Shown one piece after another: positions 1-8,563 of a stretch of 37,677 bases of DNA. Below the pieces are notes generated by a model. That model ran no database searches and had not been told where the DNA came from. It saw nothing but the letters and a program-made list of their open reading frames with translations. Made by a program: the position numbers and the translations under genes. The DNA is from Paenibacillus pectinilyticus (GTDB taxonomy: Bacteria; Bacillota; Bacilli; Paenibacillales; NBRC-103111), in the NCBI RefSeq assembly GCF_001700435.1, contig NZ_LYPC01000024.1, forward strand, positions 1 through 37,677. Direction: 5' to 3'. The number at the start of each line of letters is the position of its first letter. Within the stretch, counting starts at the first letter, position 1.

Positions 1-80
1 TCTCGAACACGACCGTTAAGCCCTCCAGCGTCGATGGTACTTGAACCGCAGGGTTCTGGGAGAGTAGAACGTTGCCAAGC
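1..80 (+). rRNA. rrf: 5S ribosomal RNA, 3' part only
   Basis: The first 80 bases match the 3' two thirds of a bacterial 5S rRNA: the 'CGAACACGACCGTTAAG' loop, the 'GATGGTACTTGAACCGCAGGGTTC' type segment (split here by the window edge) and the terminal 'GTTGCCAAGC'. The 5' part lies outside the window. In B. subtilis an rRNA operon sits directly before csfB, which agrees with what follows. The exact 3' end is estimated. Confidence 0.93.
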
Positions 81-85
81 ACATG

Positions 86-160
86 GAGATCTTTTGGTGA
101 AGCCAAAAGAATCTCAGCTAAAGAGCTTTACTTGGATAATACCAGGTAAGGCTCTTTTTC
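86..160 (+). terminator. Tandem hairpins and terminator of the rRNA operon
   Basis: Two hairpins follow the 5S gene. The first (86-115) pairs GAGAT/ATCTC and CTTTTGG/CCAAAAG around TGAAG. The second (121-156) pairs AAGAGC with GCTCTT and TTTACTTGG with CCAGGTAAG (G-U pairs allowed), then runs into CTTTTTC. The second has the form of an intrinsic terminator for the rRNA transcript. Confidence 0.8.
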
Positions 161-195
161 TATCTTTGTATGAAACGCGTGTAGAATCCAACGCG

Positions 196-258
196 AGAAA
201 GCCCCAACTTACGATTAGGCGAGAATATCGCTTGTTCGTTCGTAAGTTGGGGCTTTCT
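196..258 (-). terminator. Long perfect hairpin, probable terminator of the 283-810 gene
   Basis: A 19-bp perfect inverted repeat (196-214 with 240-258, AGAAAGCCCCAACTTACGA and its complement) encloses an inner GCGA/TCGC helix. It lies 25 bases past the stop codon of the minus-strand gene. Read on that strand the stem ends in GGGGCTTTCT with only a short T run, so it is a plausible but not ideal intrinsic terminator. It could act on both strands. Confidence 0.6.
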
Positions 259-282
259 GTTTCATTATTGGACCAGGGTTAC

Positions 283-810
283 TTACTGGATGTAACAAGA
301 AGTTTCCTTGCTCGTTATTTTCACCAGGCCTGCTTTGCGGTAAGGCTGAAAACGGAGCAGCATCCATAACCGCGGCAGAATCATCCAACAATGAAAGATC
401 GTGAGGTGGATCAGCCAAGTACGAGGGATCCACGGGTACAAGATCAAGATTAGTGCTAATCCGATGAAAAACAGGTGAAGCTGCACTTTGGTCACGAGAC
501 GGACAGAAGCATGGCCTTCTGGTAAGAAACCAGCCCAGAAAATGCCCCACCGGTAAGACCATCCCCGCATCGCCATGCCAATCGTGAAATGAAAGTAAGC
601 GCGGATAAGCAGCGTATGGAAAATAAGAATGAGTGGAAAGCTTACTAAGAGTGGCAGCCAATGAGAGGGATCAAATTTGTAGAAGACTACCAGAACGAGT
701 GTCATATAGTAGAGCACTATTTTGTACAAGGAATGATAATAACGCTTCATCAACGTATAACTATAAATCGTAGACTGTTTGGATAAGTTGGATTCTTGTT
801 GGATCGACAT
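283..810 (-). CDS. Hypothetical multi-pass membrane protein
   Basis: Not recognised. The 175-residue product has a hydrophilic N-terminus (about 35 residues) and then three or four hydrophobic stretches rich in Leu, Ile, Tyr and Trp, with basic residues around them, so it is most likely an integral membrane protein with a short basic C-terminal tail. The start at 810 is chosen because GGAGGT lies six bases upstream; a longer in-frame ATG at 846 has no ribosome binding site and would place this site inside the gene. It stands alone on the minus strand between an rRNA operon and csfB, facing away from csfB, and ends before a 19-bp hairpin. It has no counterpart I know of at this position in B. 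subtilis. Function unknown. Confidence 0.7.
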   Translation of the reverse strand: MSIQQESNLSKQSTIYSYTLMKRYYHSLYKIVLYYMTLVLVVFYKFDPSHWLPLLVSFPLILIFHTLLIRAYFHFTIGMAMRGWSYRWGIFWAGFLPEGHASVRLVTKVQLHLFFIGLALILILYPWIPRTWLIHLTIFHCWMILPRLWMLLRFQPYRKAGLVKITSKETSCYIQ

Positions 811-888
811 CGATAGACCTCCGCGACGCGGTAACGTTTTATTCAATTATTATCGGCATTTGCCTTCCAAAAGATGAGTGTTTAGCTA

Positions 889-918
889 GTTTAGGAGAGT
901 TGAGAATCGGATATACTA
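889..918 (+). promoter_or_regulatory. Sigma-F type promoter of csfB
   Basis: GTTTA (889-893), a 15-base spacer and GGATATACTA (909-918) fit the forespore sigma-F pattern (GYATA, 15, GGNNANANTR) with one mismatch in the -35. It lies 27 bases before the csfB start. csfB is a known sigma-F regulon gene, which supports the call. Confidence 0.65.
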
Positions 919-945
919 GTCGTAAACGATCTTTGGGGGGATCCT

Positions 946-1146
946 ATGGAGGAGAATCGGTTTGGACTATGTATGATTTGCGAGCAACAAAAACTTGGCG
1001 GCATTTATATTGTTACGGCATTTATTTGTGATGATTGCAGTAGTGAGATCGTGAAAACGAACGTGAACGACCAGAAGTATCCGTTTTTTGTAAATCAGAT
1101 GAAAAAAGCCATGTACTTGGGAAATACCAGTTTGTATATGAATTAA
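946..1146 (+). CDS. csfB: Anti-sigma-G factor Gin (CsfB)
   Basis: Small zinc-binding protein (66 residues) of the Gin/CsfB family. In B. subtilis it is made in the early forespore under sigma-F and binds sigma-G (and sigma-E) to stop premature late activity. Two Cys-x2-Cys pairs are visible, CMIC near residue 9 and CDDC near residue 28, with spacing typical of the family, followed by a short C-terminal helix. The start ATG is preceded by GGGGGGA four bases upstream. The position directly after an rRNA operon and the sigma-F promoter at 889 agree with the B. subtilis arrangement. It is followed at once by its own terminator, so it is probably transcribed alone. Confidence 0.87.
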   Translation: MEENRFGLCMICEQQKLGGIYIVTAFICDDCSSEIVKTNVNDQKYPFFVNQMKKAMYLGNTSLYMN

Positions 1147-1150
1147 GAGG

Positions 1151-1179
1151 AGAAGCTTCTTTTTAAGAAGCTTTTTTTG
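1151..1179 (+). terminator. Terminator after csfB
   Basis: AAGCTTCT (1153-1160), a loop of five bases and AGAAGCTT (1166-1173) form a perfect stem followed by a long T run. Confidence 0.85.
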
Positions 1180-1258
1180 TTTTTTTAGCATGAATCCACT
1201 ACTATATAAAGGTAAAATGAAAATTCGAAGCTCATGAAGCTCAAGGAGTTTGAACCGA

Positions 1259-2761
1259 GTGTGCAGTCAACATATAGATAAAATGCGAGCTCCCCTATAC
1301 GAGGCCATGATAGCCCACAAAGCTCGCCATACCGTAAGTCTGCATGTACCTGGGCATAAGTCAGGGCAGGGTGTATTAGAAGAGGGTAAAGAATATCTAG
1401 AATCGGTTATGTCCATTGATTATACAGAAATTACAGGACTAGATGATTTACATCATGCAGAAGGTGTTATTTGGGAAGCGGAGCAGCTTGCCGCGGATTG
1501 TTTCGGAGCTGAGGAAACCTATTTTCTAATCGGCGGAAGTACGGTTGGTAATATAGCCATGATCGGAGCTGTTTGTCAAAAGGATGAGGTTATTCTTGTC
1601 CAAAGGAATGTACATAAGTCCGTAATCAATGGGCTCATGCTAGCAGGTGCGCAAGCGGTATTCATTGCACCAGGTGTGGATCCCGAGACAGGTGTAGCGA
1701 CAGGTCTACAAATAGAAGATGTTAAGCAAGCGTTACAACAATACCCAGCAGCGAAGGCTTTATTTCTGACAAATCCCAATTACTACGGAGTGGGCGTTCA
1801 TCTTAAGCCTTTTGCAGATCTCATGCACGATCATGGGATGCTTCTACTCGTCGATGAGGCGCATGGCGCGCATTTCGGCTTCCACGACCTAGTACCCGCA
1901 TCGGCCTTATCGCAAGGGGCAGACGCTGTTGTACAGTCCACGCATAAGATGCTGACTGCGATGACGATGGGGGCTATGCTGCATGTACAAGGGCCGCGGA
2001 TTAATCGGAAAGCCATCAAACAAATGTTGGCGATGCTTCAAAGCTCAAGCCCATCCTATCCCATTATGGCTTCTTTAGATCTGGCGAGAAAGCGAATGCA
2101 TACGGAGGGTCAAATCTGGTTAGATGAGGGGCTTAGACTTGTAAATGAATTTAAGCTAGGGTTAGAGGAGCTGCCGGTATTGGATTATTATCCGCGTCAA
2201 TCTCTTCAAGCCAGCCTCGGGGATAACTATTCCAATGCTGATCCATTCAAAGTCGCCATTTATGATCCTTCCTATAAGATCTCAGGGACGAAGTTAAAAG
2301 AGAGGCTGGAGGAGCAAGGATGTTTCGTCGAAATGACGGATGGCTATCTGGTTCTGCTTGTTTTTACTCCTGCTAGTTCAAGAGCAGATATGCACCGAGT
2401 TCTTCAAGTTTTACATAACATTTGTTTGGACATCACGCATCAGAAGCAGGAACTACATACGCCTATCTCGAATATAATTAAATTACCCACCTACGTACCC
2501 ATCTCTTCACCAATAGGCTTTGATCGAAGTGCTGTGTTTCAAGCAGCGACCACAACGGTTAATGTTAAGGAAGCGATTGGGAAACGTTCAGGTGATATGG
2601 TAATCCCGTATCCGCCGGGTATTCCTTACTTATATCCAGGAGAAGTCATCACGGATTCCGTTGCCCAAGCACTTGTTTACTTAGCAACGCAGGGGATTAA
2701 GTTTCAAGGCACTCATTTTGGACAGACGAACAAATTAACTATATACACAGATCACGAATGA
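1259..2761 (+). CDS. yaaO: PLP-dependent Orn/Lys/Arg decarboxylase family protein
   Basis: Fold-type I PLP enzyme of the Orn/Lys/Arg decarboxylase major-domain family (about 500 residues), the class that makes polyamine precursors such as agmatine or cadaverine; the exact substrate cannot be read from sequence. Visible are the N-terminal HVPGHKSG motif, GGSTVGN, the DEAHGAHF aspartate motif and STHKML, whose Lys near residue 230 should form the Schiff base. The C-terminal IPYPPGIP motif is also typical. GTG 1259 is preferred: AAGGAG lies ten bases before it, whereas the earlier TTG at 1250 is only one base from that site; ATG 1283 is another option. It sits directly upstream of tmk, as yaaO does in B. 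subtilis; the xpaC and yaaN genes usually between it and csfB are absent. Confidence 0.88.
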   Translation: MCSQHIDKMRAPLYEAMIAHKARHTVSLHVPGHKSGQGVLEEGKEYLESVMSIDYTEITGLDDLHHAEGVIWEAEQLAADCFGAEETYFLIGGSTVGNIAMIGAVCQKDEVILVQRNVHKSVINGLMLAGAQAVFIAPGVDPETGVATGLQIEDVKQALQQYPAAKALFLTNPNYYGVGVHLKPFADLMHDHGMLLLVDEAHGAHFGFHDLVPASALSQGADAVVQSTHKMLTAMTMGAMLHVQGPRINRKAIKQMLAMLQSSSPSYPIMASLDLARKRMHTEGQIWLDEGLRLVNEFKLGLEELPVLDYYPRQSLQASLGDNYSNADPFKVAIYDPSYKISGTKLKERLEEQGCFVEMTDGYLVLLVFTPASSRADMHRVLQVLHNICLDITHQKQELHTPISNIIKLPTYVPISSPIGFDRSAVFQAATTTVNVKEAIGKRSGDMVIPYPPGIPYLYPGEVITDSVAQALVYLATQGIKFQGTHFGQTNKLTIYTDHE

Positions 2762-2790
2762 TTTCGTGAGGCAGTAAGCAGGAGGCATAT

Positions 2791-3447
2791 GTGAACGGCA
2801 TATTTATTACGTTTGAAGGGCCGGATGGCGCTGGAAAAACAACACAGCTTAAGAAAGTAGCGCAAGAGCTACAAAAACTAGGACATGACGTGCTCGTCAC
2901 AAGAGAACCTGGCGGTACGGGGATCAGCGACAAAATTCGCAGTATCATCCTCGACCCTGCCAATGAGGAAATGGTGGATCAAGCGGAGGTTTTGCTATAC
3001 GCGGCATCTCGCGCACAGCATGTTCACGAATTGATTCTACCAGCTTTGCAAGCAGGACGAATTGTACTTTGCGATCGCTTTATTGATGCCAGCGTGGCTT
3101 ATCAGTCTTATGGCCTTGGTGTAGATATAGAGATGGTGAAGAGTATTTCGAAATTTGCGAGCTCAGGGCTGCAAGCAACACGGACGTACATCATGGATGT
3201 ACCTGTGGAAGTGAGCTTAGAGCGGTTGAATCAACGCGCGGGTACTGGTGATAGTACGCAACAGTTGGATCGCATTGAGCAGAAAAATGTGGCCTATCAT
3301 AGCAGAGTACGAGCGGGCTTCCATCAAATTGCTGCAGATCATCCCGAGCGCGTGCTAGTCATTGATGCGAATCGGAGTGTTGATCAAATTGCAGAAGACA
3401 TCTGGCAAGACTGTCAACAGTTGCTTGAGGAACATATTTCCGTCTAA
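2791..3447 (+). CDS. tmk: Thymidylate kinase
   Basis: Phosphorylates dTMP to dTDP, the shared step of de novo and salvage dTTP synthesis, in the cytosol. The 218-residue protein has the P-loop FEGPDGAGKTT at residues 8-18, the DR(F/Y)-type motif CDRFIDASVAYQ near 94-105 and the substrate motif REPGGT near 38-43, all standard for Tmk. The start is GTG with GGAGG five to six bases before it. The gene follows yaaO after 29 bases and precedes darA, the conserved order. Confidence 0.96.
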   Translation: MNGIFITFEGPDGAGKTTQLKKVAQELQKLGHDVLVTREPGGTGISDKIRSIILDPANEEMVDQAEVLLYAASRAQHVHELILPALQAGRIVLCDRFIDASVAYQSYGLGVDIEMVKSISKFASSGLQATRTYIMDVPVEVSLERLNQRAGTGDSTQQLDRIEQKNVAYHSRVRAGFHQIAADHPERVLVIDANRSVDQIAEDIWQDCQQLLEEHISV

Positions 3448-3477
3448 AGCGGAAAATCCATTATTAGTTTATAATAA

Positions 3478-3822
<345 letters not shown>

Positions 3823-3855
3823 AGATAATCAGATGTACACAAGGATGGATGCGTC

Positions 3856-4302
3856 TTGAAAATTAATCCGGGGCTGCAGCCCATCGGTAAGAATATGAAA
3901 GTGAACGAGAACGTTCCGTCGCCGCAAATGGCACCGCGGAACTTCTCTGACATTATGCAGCAGCAAGATGAGAAGTACACCCATGAACAGTTATCCAAAA
4001 TGGTGCAGCAAATCACGGTTCAAGGCGATCGCTTGTCGAGGGGCATGACCGTGAGAGACTTGCTCCAGTATAAGCTGCTGATACGTCAGTTTTTGGAGGA
4101 AACCGCTCGTCGTGGGGTCAATTTGAGAGATACGAAGGGCTGGGATCGTCGCGGCCGTTCGAAGCGATATAAGCTTTTGGAAGAAATCGATCAAGAACTT
4201 CTCGCCATGGCCGATGAATTGTTGGAGAATGAGCAGGGGCGGATCGAAATTTTGCAGCGCATCGGAGAAATCCGGGGCATGTTGATTAACTTGTTATTTT
4301 AG
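3856..4302 (+). CDS. yaaR: YaaR family protein (DUF327)
   Basis: A 148-residue soluble, mostly helical protein of the YaaR family with no assigned biochemical role. Matching features are the MKIN start, the central stretch QGDRLSRGMTVRDLLQYK, and the C-terminal IGEIRGMLINLLF. The start is TTG 3856, with AAGGA ten bases upstream and family-like N-terminal residues; the next ATG at 3895 would remove the conserved beginning. It lies 33 bases after darA and 13 before holB, probably one transcript. The link to DNA replication genes is positional only. Confidence 0.85.
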   Translation: MKINPGLQPIGKNMKVNENVPSPQMAPRNFSDIMQQQDEKYTHEQLSKMVQQITVQGDRLSRGMTVRDLLQYKLLIRQFLEETARRGVNLRDTKGWDRRGRSKRYKLLEEIDQELLAMADELLENEQGRIEILQRIGEIRGMLINLLF

Positions 4303-4315
4303 GGAGCGAAGATAA

Positions 4316-5293
4316 ATGTCCTTCCAAGCTATACCGGGGCAAGCAGCAGCGAAGCGGCTCTTGCAGAATGGACTGCGTCAAGATAGGCTTTCGCATGCGT
4401 ATATTTTTAGTGGTCCTGTTGGGACGGGCCGTTCCGAAATGGCGTTGGCGCTGGCCAAAGCGATCTATTGTCAGAATGGGATTGATGACGCATGCGGGGA
4501 ATGTTTGGAATGCCGAAAGGTGGAACATGGTAATCATCCGGACCTCCATATGGTTTCTCCTGAAGGCGCTTCAATTAAGATTGAGCAGATTCGTGAGTTG
4601 CAAAAGGAGTTCGCTTATCGCGCAACGGCGTCAGGAACGAAAATTTACGTGCTTTACCATGCAGAGAAAATGACGGTACAAGCAGCGAATAGTTTGTTGA
4701 AATTTCTAGAGGAGCCCAACTCACGCGTTGTGGCGATTCTGATCACGGAGAACGGGAATGCACTGTTACCTACAATTCAATCAAGGTCACAGTGGATCCA
4801 ATTTACGCCAATGGCGCGTGAACAAATGGTACTCACTTTACTGGAAGAAGGCTTACCAGCAGCGTTAGTTGGGCCTGCGGCACATGTAACTGCAGGTTTG
4901 CAAGCAGCAAGAGATTTAATTGGCGCAAATTGGTTTGCAGAAATGAGAACCGTAATGTTACAATTAGCGAAGGAGACGCTCACACGTTTCCCTACTTCCA
5001 TGATTACCGTACAACAGCGGATTGTGAAAACAGAACTTGCGGATCATGTATCGACGTTGTTCGACTTATTGATTCTCTGGTTTAAAGATATGGTGCAGTT
5101 GCGTCTTGAACGCAGAGATAAGCTTGTATATAATGACCAGCTAGACTGGATGAGCTCTCTCGCGTTAAGTCGAGATGTCTCAATCTGGGTGCGTATGATG
5201 GAGCAAGCCGTAGATTTGCAAAAACGACTGCGCTTTAACGCCAATTCTCAGCTGGTTATTGAGAAAATGCTCGTGGAGATGCAGGGGGTGTAA
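4316..5293 (+). CDS. holB: DNA polymerase III delta' subunit
   Basis: Clamp-loader subunit that helps load the beta clamp on primed DNA. The 325-residue protein has an N-terminal AAA+ fold: GPVGTGRSE at about residues 33-41, a four-Cys zinc site (C in YCQNG, then CGECLEC) near 51-66, and the sensor-like region ANSLLKFLEEPN near 127-138, all standard for DnaX/HolB-type proteins. The nucleotide-binding Lys of Walker A is Arg here (GTGR), which suggests weak or no ATP hydrolysis; delta' is not the motor subunit in well-studied loaders. The C-terminal helical domain is more divergent. It is separated from ricT by one base. Confidence 0.93.
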   Translation: MSFQAIPGQAAAKRLLQNGLRQDRLSHAYIFSGPVGTGRSEMALALAKAIYCQNGIDDACGECLECRKVEHGNHPDLHMVSPEGASIKIEQIRELQKEFAYRATASGTKIYVLYHAEKMTVQAANSLLKFLEEPNSRVVAILITENGNALLPTIQSRSQWIQFTPMAREQMVLTLLEEGLPAALVGPAAHVTAGLQAARDLIGANWFAEMRTVMLQLAKETLTRFPTSMITVQQRIVKTELADHVSTLFDLLILWFKDMVQLRLERRDKLVYNDQLDWMSSLALSRDVSIWVRMMEQAVDLQKRLRFNANSQLVIEKMLVEMQGV

Positions 5294-5294
5294 G

Positions 5295-6098
5295 ATGTAC
5301 TCAGTGGTTGGCGTCCGCTTCAAGAAAGCGGGTAAAATATATTATTTCGACCCCATTGATTTACCGATTGAGCAAGAAAGTGCTGTAATCGTTGAAACCG
5401 CTCGAGGTGTCGAATACGGCAAGGTCGTCGTGGGCAAGAAAACCGTCAAAGAGAACGATGTGGTTCTGCCGCTCAAAAAAGTGATACGCATCGCGGATGA
5501 TACGGATGCTGATTTGGTTGAAGAGAATAAAAAAGCAGCCAAGGACGCTTTCCAAACGTGTCACGATAAAATTAAAGATCACAGTCTTAAGATGAAGCTT
5601 GTGGACGTAGAGTATACCTTTGACCGCAATAAAATTATTTTTTATTTTACGGCTGAGGGGCGCGTCGATTTCCGGGAGCTTGTGAAGGATTTAGCGAGCA
5701 TTTTTCGGACAAGAATTGAGCTTCGTCAAATTGGCGTGCGCGATGAAGCGAAGATGTTAGGTGGTATAGGTCCGTGTGGGCGAATTCTATGCTGTTCCTC
5801 GTTCTTAGGTGATTTCGAGCCCGTATCGATCAAGATGGCCAAGGACCAGAATCTTTCCCTGAATCCGACCAAAATATCGGGTTTATGCGGTAGATTGATG
5901 TGTTGCTTGAAATATGAACATGATAACTATGAAAGTGCCAAAGATTCGCTGCCGACGGTTGGTCGTCTAGTGATCACCTCATTTGGCAGTGGGAAAGTAC
6001 TAGGTCTAAATATTAAAGAACGTACCGCAAAGGTTCAATTGTTTGATCTTGGGAAAGCGCTAGATCTACCTTTCGATGATGTTGTTGAACAAGAGTAG
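5295..6098 (+). CDS. ricT: Stage 0 sporulation / RNA-processing factor RicT (YaaT)
   Basis: PSP1-domain protein of the RicA-RicF-RicT (Y-) complex, which binds [4Fe-4S] clusters and, in B. subtilis, promotes RNase Y-dependent mRNA maturation, competence, biofilm formation and sporulation. The Cys-rich segment is complete: GPCGRILCCSSFLGDF near residues 162-177 and GLCGRLMCCLKYE near 199-211. The protein is 267 residues, the family length. ATG 5295 is chosen: AGGGGG lies five to eight bases upstream and MYSVVGVRFKKAGKIYYF matches the family start; a longer in-frame start at 5259 would sit inside holB. Confidence 0.95.
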   Translation: MYSVVGVRFKKAGKIYYFDPIDLPIEQESAVIVETARGVEYGKVVVGKKTVKENDVVLPLKKVIRIADDTDADLVEENKKAAKDAFQTCHDKIKDHSLKMKLVDVEYTFDRNKIIFYFTAEGRVDFRELVKDLASIFRTRIELRQIGVRDEAKMLGGIGPCGRILCCSSFLGDFEPVSIKMAKDQNLSLNPTKISGLCGRLMCCLKYEHDNYESAKDSLPTVGRLVITSFGSGKVLGLNIKERTAKVQLFDLGKALDLPFDDVVEQE

Positions 6099-6158
6099 AA
6101 GATCGAAGATCCAAGGGGGCGCTGGCCAGTAAGCATGCATGGCACTAGAGGTGAAAGC

Positions 6159-6503
6159 GTGGATAAACAAGATATTTTTGGACAAATAGATGGAATAGAA
6201 GAGCGGATGGGTACCACGTATGCCGAGTTGGGTGCCTTGAAGAAACGGATTATTACCCTCATTGAAGAAAATAAAAGATTAAGCATAGAGAATCAGCAGC
6301 TTCGCAAACTCATTCGCCAAGAGGAAACAGTGGTGGAGGAGCCAACGAGGGATCCTGCTGAGGAACCGGTACAGCTGCCTGGAGCCGGATATGATAATTT
6401 AACCCGCTTATATAATGAAGGATTTCATATTTGCAATGTGTATTACGGACACCTTCGGACCGAGGGAGATTGTTTGTTTTGCTTATCCTTTTTAAATAAA
6501 TAA
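6159..6503 (+). CDS. yabA: Replication initiation control protein YabA
   Basis: YabA restrains DnaA at the origin by bridging it to the DnaN clamp. The 114-residue product has the expected layout: an N-terminal leucine-zipper-like coiled coil (about residues 1-55), a short linker, and a C-terminal zinc-binding domain with [16 protein letters not shown] and [12 protein letters not shown] (His-Cys-Cys-Cys ligands). GTG 6159 is preferred because AGAGGTGA precedes it and V/MDKQDIF matches the family start; an upstream in-frame ATG at 6135 lacks a good site. It is followed by a terminator. Confidence 0.93.
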   Translation: MDKQDIFGQIDGIEERMGTTYAELGALKKRIITLIEENKRLSIENQQLRKLIRQEETVVEEPTRDPAEEPVQLPGAGYDNLTRLYNEGFHICNVYYGHLRTEGDCLFCLSFLNK

Positions 6504-6511
6504 GACGATTT

Positions 6512-6543
6512 GGCCGTAGGGGTGTATGCCTTACGGTTTTTTT
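6512..6543 (+). terminator. Terminator after yabA
   Basis: CCGTAGG (6514-6520) pairs with CCTTACGG (6529-6536), with one bulge, and is followed by seven or eight T. It probably ends the yaaO-yabA transcription unit. Confidence 0.8.
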
Positions 6544-6576
6544 CCATAATAAGCAACAAAGAGAAAGGAAACATGT

Positions 6577-7338
6577 ATGAAGGAAGTTTCTTTATTACCA
6601 ACAGAACGTATCGATGATTTATTAACCTATGATTTGAAAATTATCCAAAGTGACGAAGTATTCAGCTTCTCGATGGATGCCGTGCTATTAGGACGGTTTA
6701 GCAGTGTTCCGCCGAAGGGACGTGTGATTGATATCTGTACAGGAAATGGCGTTGTCCCCCTGCTGCTAGCCACGCGAACCCGCGCTGAGATCTGGGGCGT
6801 TGAAATTCAGGAACGCCTTGCGGATATGGCGGTTCGTAACGCTGAAATTAATGATCTATCGGACCGATTACATATGGTGCAAGGGGATTTGAAAACGATT
6901 CACAAGACGTTAGGGCACGGACAATTCGATGCCGTCACAGTGAATCCGCCCTATCTGCCTGTGCCAAATGGGGAGCAGAATGGCAATCCTCACTTCGCAG
7001 CAGCACGCCATGAAATTCACTGCACGCTAGAGGATGTCATCTCGGCAAGTGCTAAGCTCGTGAAAGCCGGCGGGAAAGTGGCGATGGTCCACCGCGCTAC
7101 GCGGTTGATCGATATTTGCTGCCTCATGAGGCAGTATCGCATCGAACCCAAGCGAATTCGTTATGTACATGCTCGCGCTGGCGAGGAAGCCATGATGGTA
7201 TTGATCGAAGGGATGAAGGATGGGAAGCCGGAGATTCGTACGCTGCCTCCTTTGATTGTCTACAACGAGAATGAGGAGTACTGTCAGGAACTCAAGGAGA
7301 TTTACTACGGGGGCAGGAGTTCGCTGGAGTTCTCGTAA
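6577..7338 (+). CDS. trmN6: tRNA1(Val) (adenine37-N6)-methyltransferase family protein
   Basis: Rossmann-fold SAM-dependent methyltransferase of the YabB/TrmN6 family, expected to methylate an adenine of tRNA; the precise target here is inferred. Motifs: the SAM-binding DICTGNGVVPLLLA near residues 47-60, the acidic GVEIQ after strand 2, and the catalytic NPPYLP near 126-131, typical of N6-adenine enzymes. 253 residues is the family length. AAAGGA lies seven bases before ATG 6577; an overlapping ATG at 6573 is out of frame. It precedes rsmI; the small GIY-YIG gene yazA, found between them in B. subtilis, is missing. Confidence 0.9.
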   Translation: MKEVSLLPTERIDDLLTYDLKIIQSDEVFSFSMDAVLLGRFSSVPPKGRVIDICTGNGVVPLLLATRTRAEIWGVEIQERLADMAVRNAEINDLSDRLHMVQGDLKTIHKTLGHGQFDAVTVNPPYLPVPNGEQNGNPHFAAARHEIHCTLEDVISASAKLVKAGGKVAMVHRATRLIDICCLMRQYRIEPKRIRYVHARAGEEAMMVLIEGMKDGKPEIRTLPPLIVYNENEEYCQELKEIYYGGRSSLEFS

Positions 7339-7412
7339 GAGGAACGTACAGAGCAAAGAAAGTAATATGAGACATGCAGGAAGACAAATACAAAGCGATG
7401 AGGGACATATAA

Positions 7413-8300
7413 GTGAGCTTGACGATACAGAAAAGCTACCGCGAGGATCATAGCGGTGTAGGGACGCTATACCTGGTTGCCACACCAATCGGCAACCTAG
7501 AAGATATGACCTTCCGTGCGATTCGCACCCTAAAGGAAGTAAGCATGATTGCCGCGGAAGACACGCGGCAAACGCGCAAGCTGCTGACCCACTTCGAAGT
7601 CGCGACGCGACTGGTCAGCTACCACGAACACAACAAAGGAGCAAGCGGCCCCGAACTGGTCCGCTTGCTCCTTGAAGGGCAGAGCATCGCGCTAGTCAGC
7701 GATGCTGGGCTTCCGGCCATATCCGACCCAGGTTATGACCTGGTGCGGATGGCCGTAGAAGAGGGCGTGCCGGTGGTGCCCATCCCCGGCGCGAATGCGG
7801 CCCTGTCGGCGCTGATTGCATCAGGCTTGCCGACAGAGCGTTTCGCCTTCGTCGGTTTTCTCCCGAGGGAGAAAAAAGACCAGACGAAGTTGCTTGAAAG
7901 CTTGCAGCATGTGCAGGACACACTGCTGTTCTATGAGTCGCCGCACCGCGTGGAGAAATCACTTCTCCGCATGGCGGAAGTGTGGGGGGCGGAGCGCCGG
8001 GTGTGCCTCGCCCGCGAGCTAACGAAGCGGTTCGAGGAGTTCGTCCGAGGCACGATTGCAGAGTGCCTAGAGCACTTAGGGCAGAACCCGCCGCAGGGCG
8101 AGTACTGCATCATCGCCGAAGGCGCATCCGACGCGGCTGTACAGATTGCCGCTGACGGCTGGTGGGAAGCCAAGTCGCTCGGTGAGCATGTCGCCCACTA
8201 CGAGGACCGCGGGATTGATCGCAAGGAAGCGCTGAAGCTAGTCGCAACGGATCGTGGGCTGTCTAAGCGCGATGTATATAATGCGCTGCTCGAGCGTTAA
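7413..8300 (+). CDS. rsmI: 16S rRNA (cytidine1402-2'-O)-methyltransferase
   Basis: RsmI of the tetrapyrrole methylase fold, methylating the ribose of C1402 in the decoding centre of 16S rRNA. Conserved segments: GTLYLVATPIGNLEDMTFRA from about residue 18, AAEDTRQTRKLL, SYHEHN, SDAGLPAISDPG and the PGANAALSALIASG loop. 295 residues is normal. The start GTG has GAGGGA eight bases before it. The GC content of 7600-8200 is clearly higher than in the flanking genes. A bidirectional hairpin follows, then the convergent abrB. Confidence 0.95.
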   Translation: MSLTIQKSYREDHSGVGTLYLVATPIGNLEDMTFRAIRTLKEVSMIAAEDTRQTRKLLTHFEVATRLVSYHEHNKGASGPELVRLLLEGQSIALVSDAGLPAISDPGYDLVRMAVEEGVPVVPIPGANAALSALIASGLPTERFAFVGFLPREKKDQTKLLESLQHVQDTLLFYESPHRVEKSLLRMAEVWGAERRVCLARELTKRFEEFVRGTIAECLEHLGQNPPQGEYCIIAEGASDAAVQIAADGWWEAKSLGEHVAHYEDRGIDRKEALKLVATDRGLSKRDVYNALLER

Positions 8301-8375
8301 ATATGACAGAGCAGGGCTAGGCCGAAGCGAGAGGGTCTCTCAATTCATCTTGGATGTAGGTATTGTATCTCCATA

Positions 8376-8410
8376 AAAGGAAAAAGCCCCGAACGGGGCT
8401 GAATCCTTTA
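8376..8410. terminator. Bidirectional terminator between rsmI and abrB
   Basis: AGCCCC-GAAC-GGGGCT (8385-8400) is a perfect stem extended by AAAGGA/TCCTTT. On the minus strand it is followed by a good T run; on the plus strand the tail is TCCTTTAT, so it probably serves rsmI and backs up the abrB terminator. Confidence 0.75.
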
Positions 8411-8448
8411 TCAAATCAAGGATTGTCATCGTTTTATCATACGAGGAC

Positions 8449-8494
8449 AAAAAAAGATCTCTAACCCGTGGCCGAAGCCAACTAAGTTAGAGAT
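8449..8494 (-). terminator. Terminator of abrB
   Basis: On the minus strand ATCTCTAAC (complement of 8486-8494) pairs with GTTAGAGAT (complement of 8457-8465), enclosing a TTGGC-TTC-GGCCA type inner hairpin, followed by seven T. Confidence 0.85.
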
Positions 8495-8563
8495 GAAAGG
8501 AGATATGAAAAAGGTTAGAATTACCAATAGGATAAGTGCTACTTCTATTATATACTACTTTTC

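Noticed and set aside
34..369. Open frame over the 5S rRNA and its terminators
   Set aside because: It covers the rRNA end and two hairpins and has no plausible ribosome site.
7339..7412. Remnant of yazA between trmN6 and rsmI
   Set aside because: Only 74 bases with no GIY-YIG-like coding trace.
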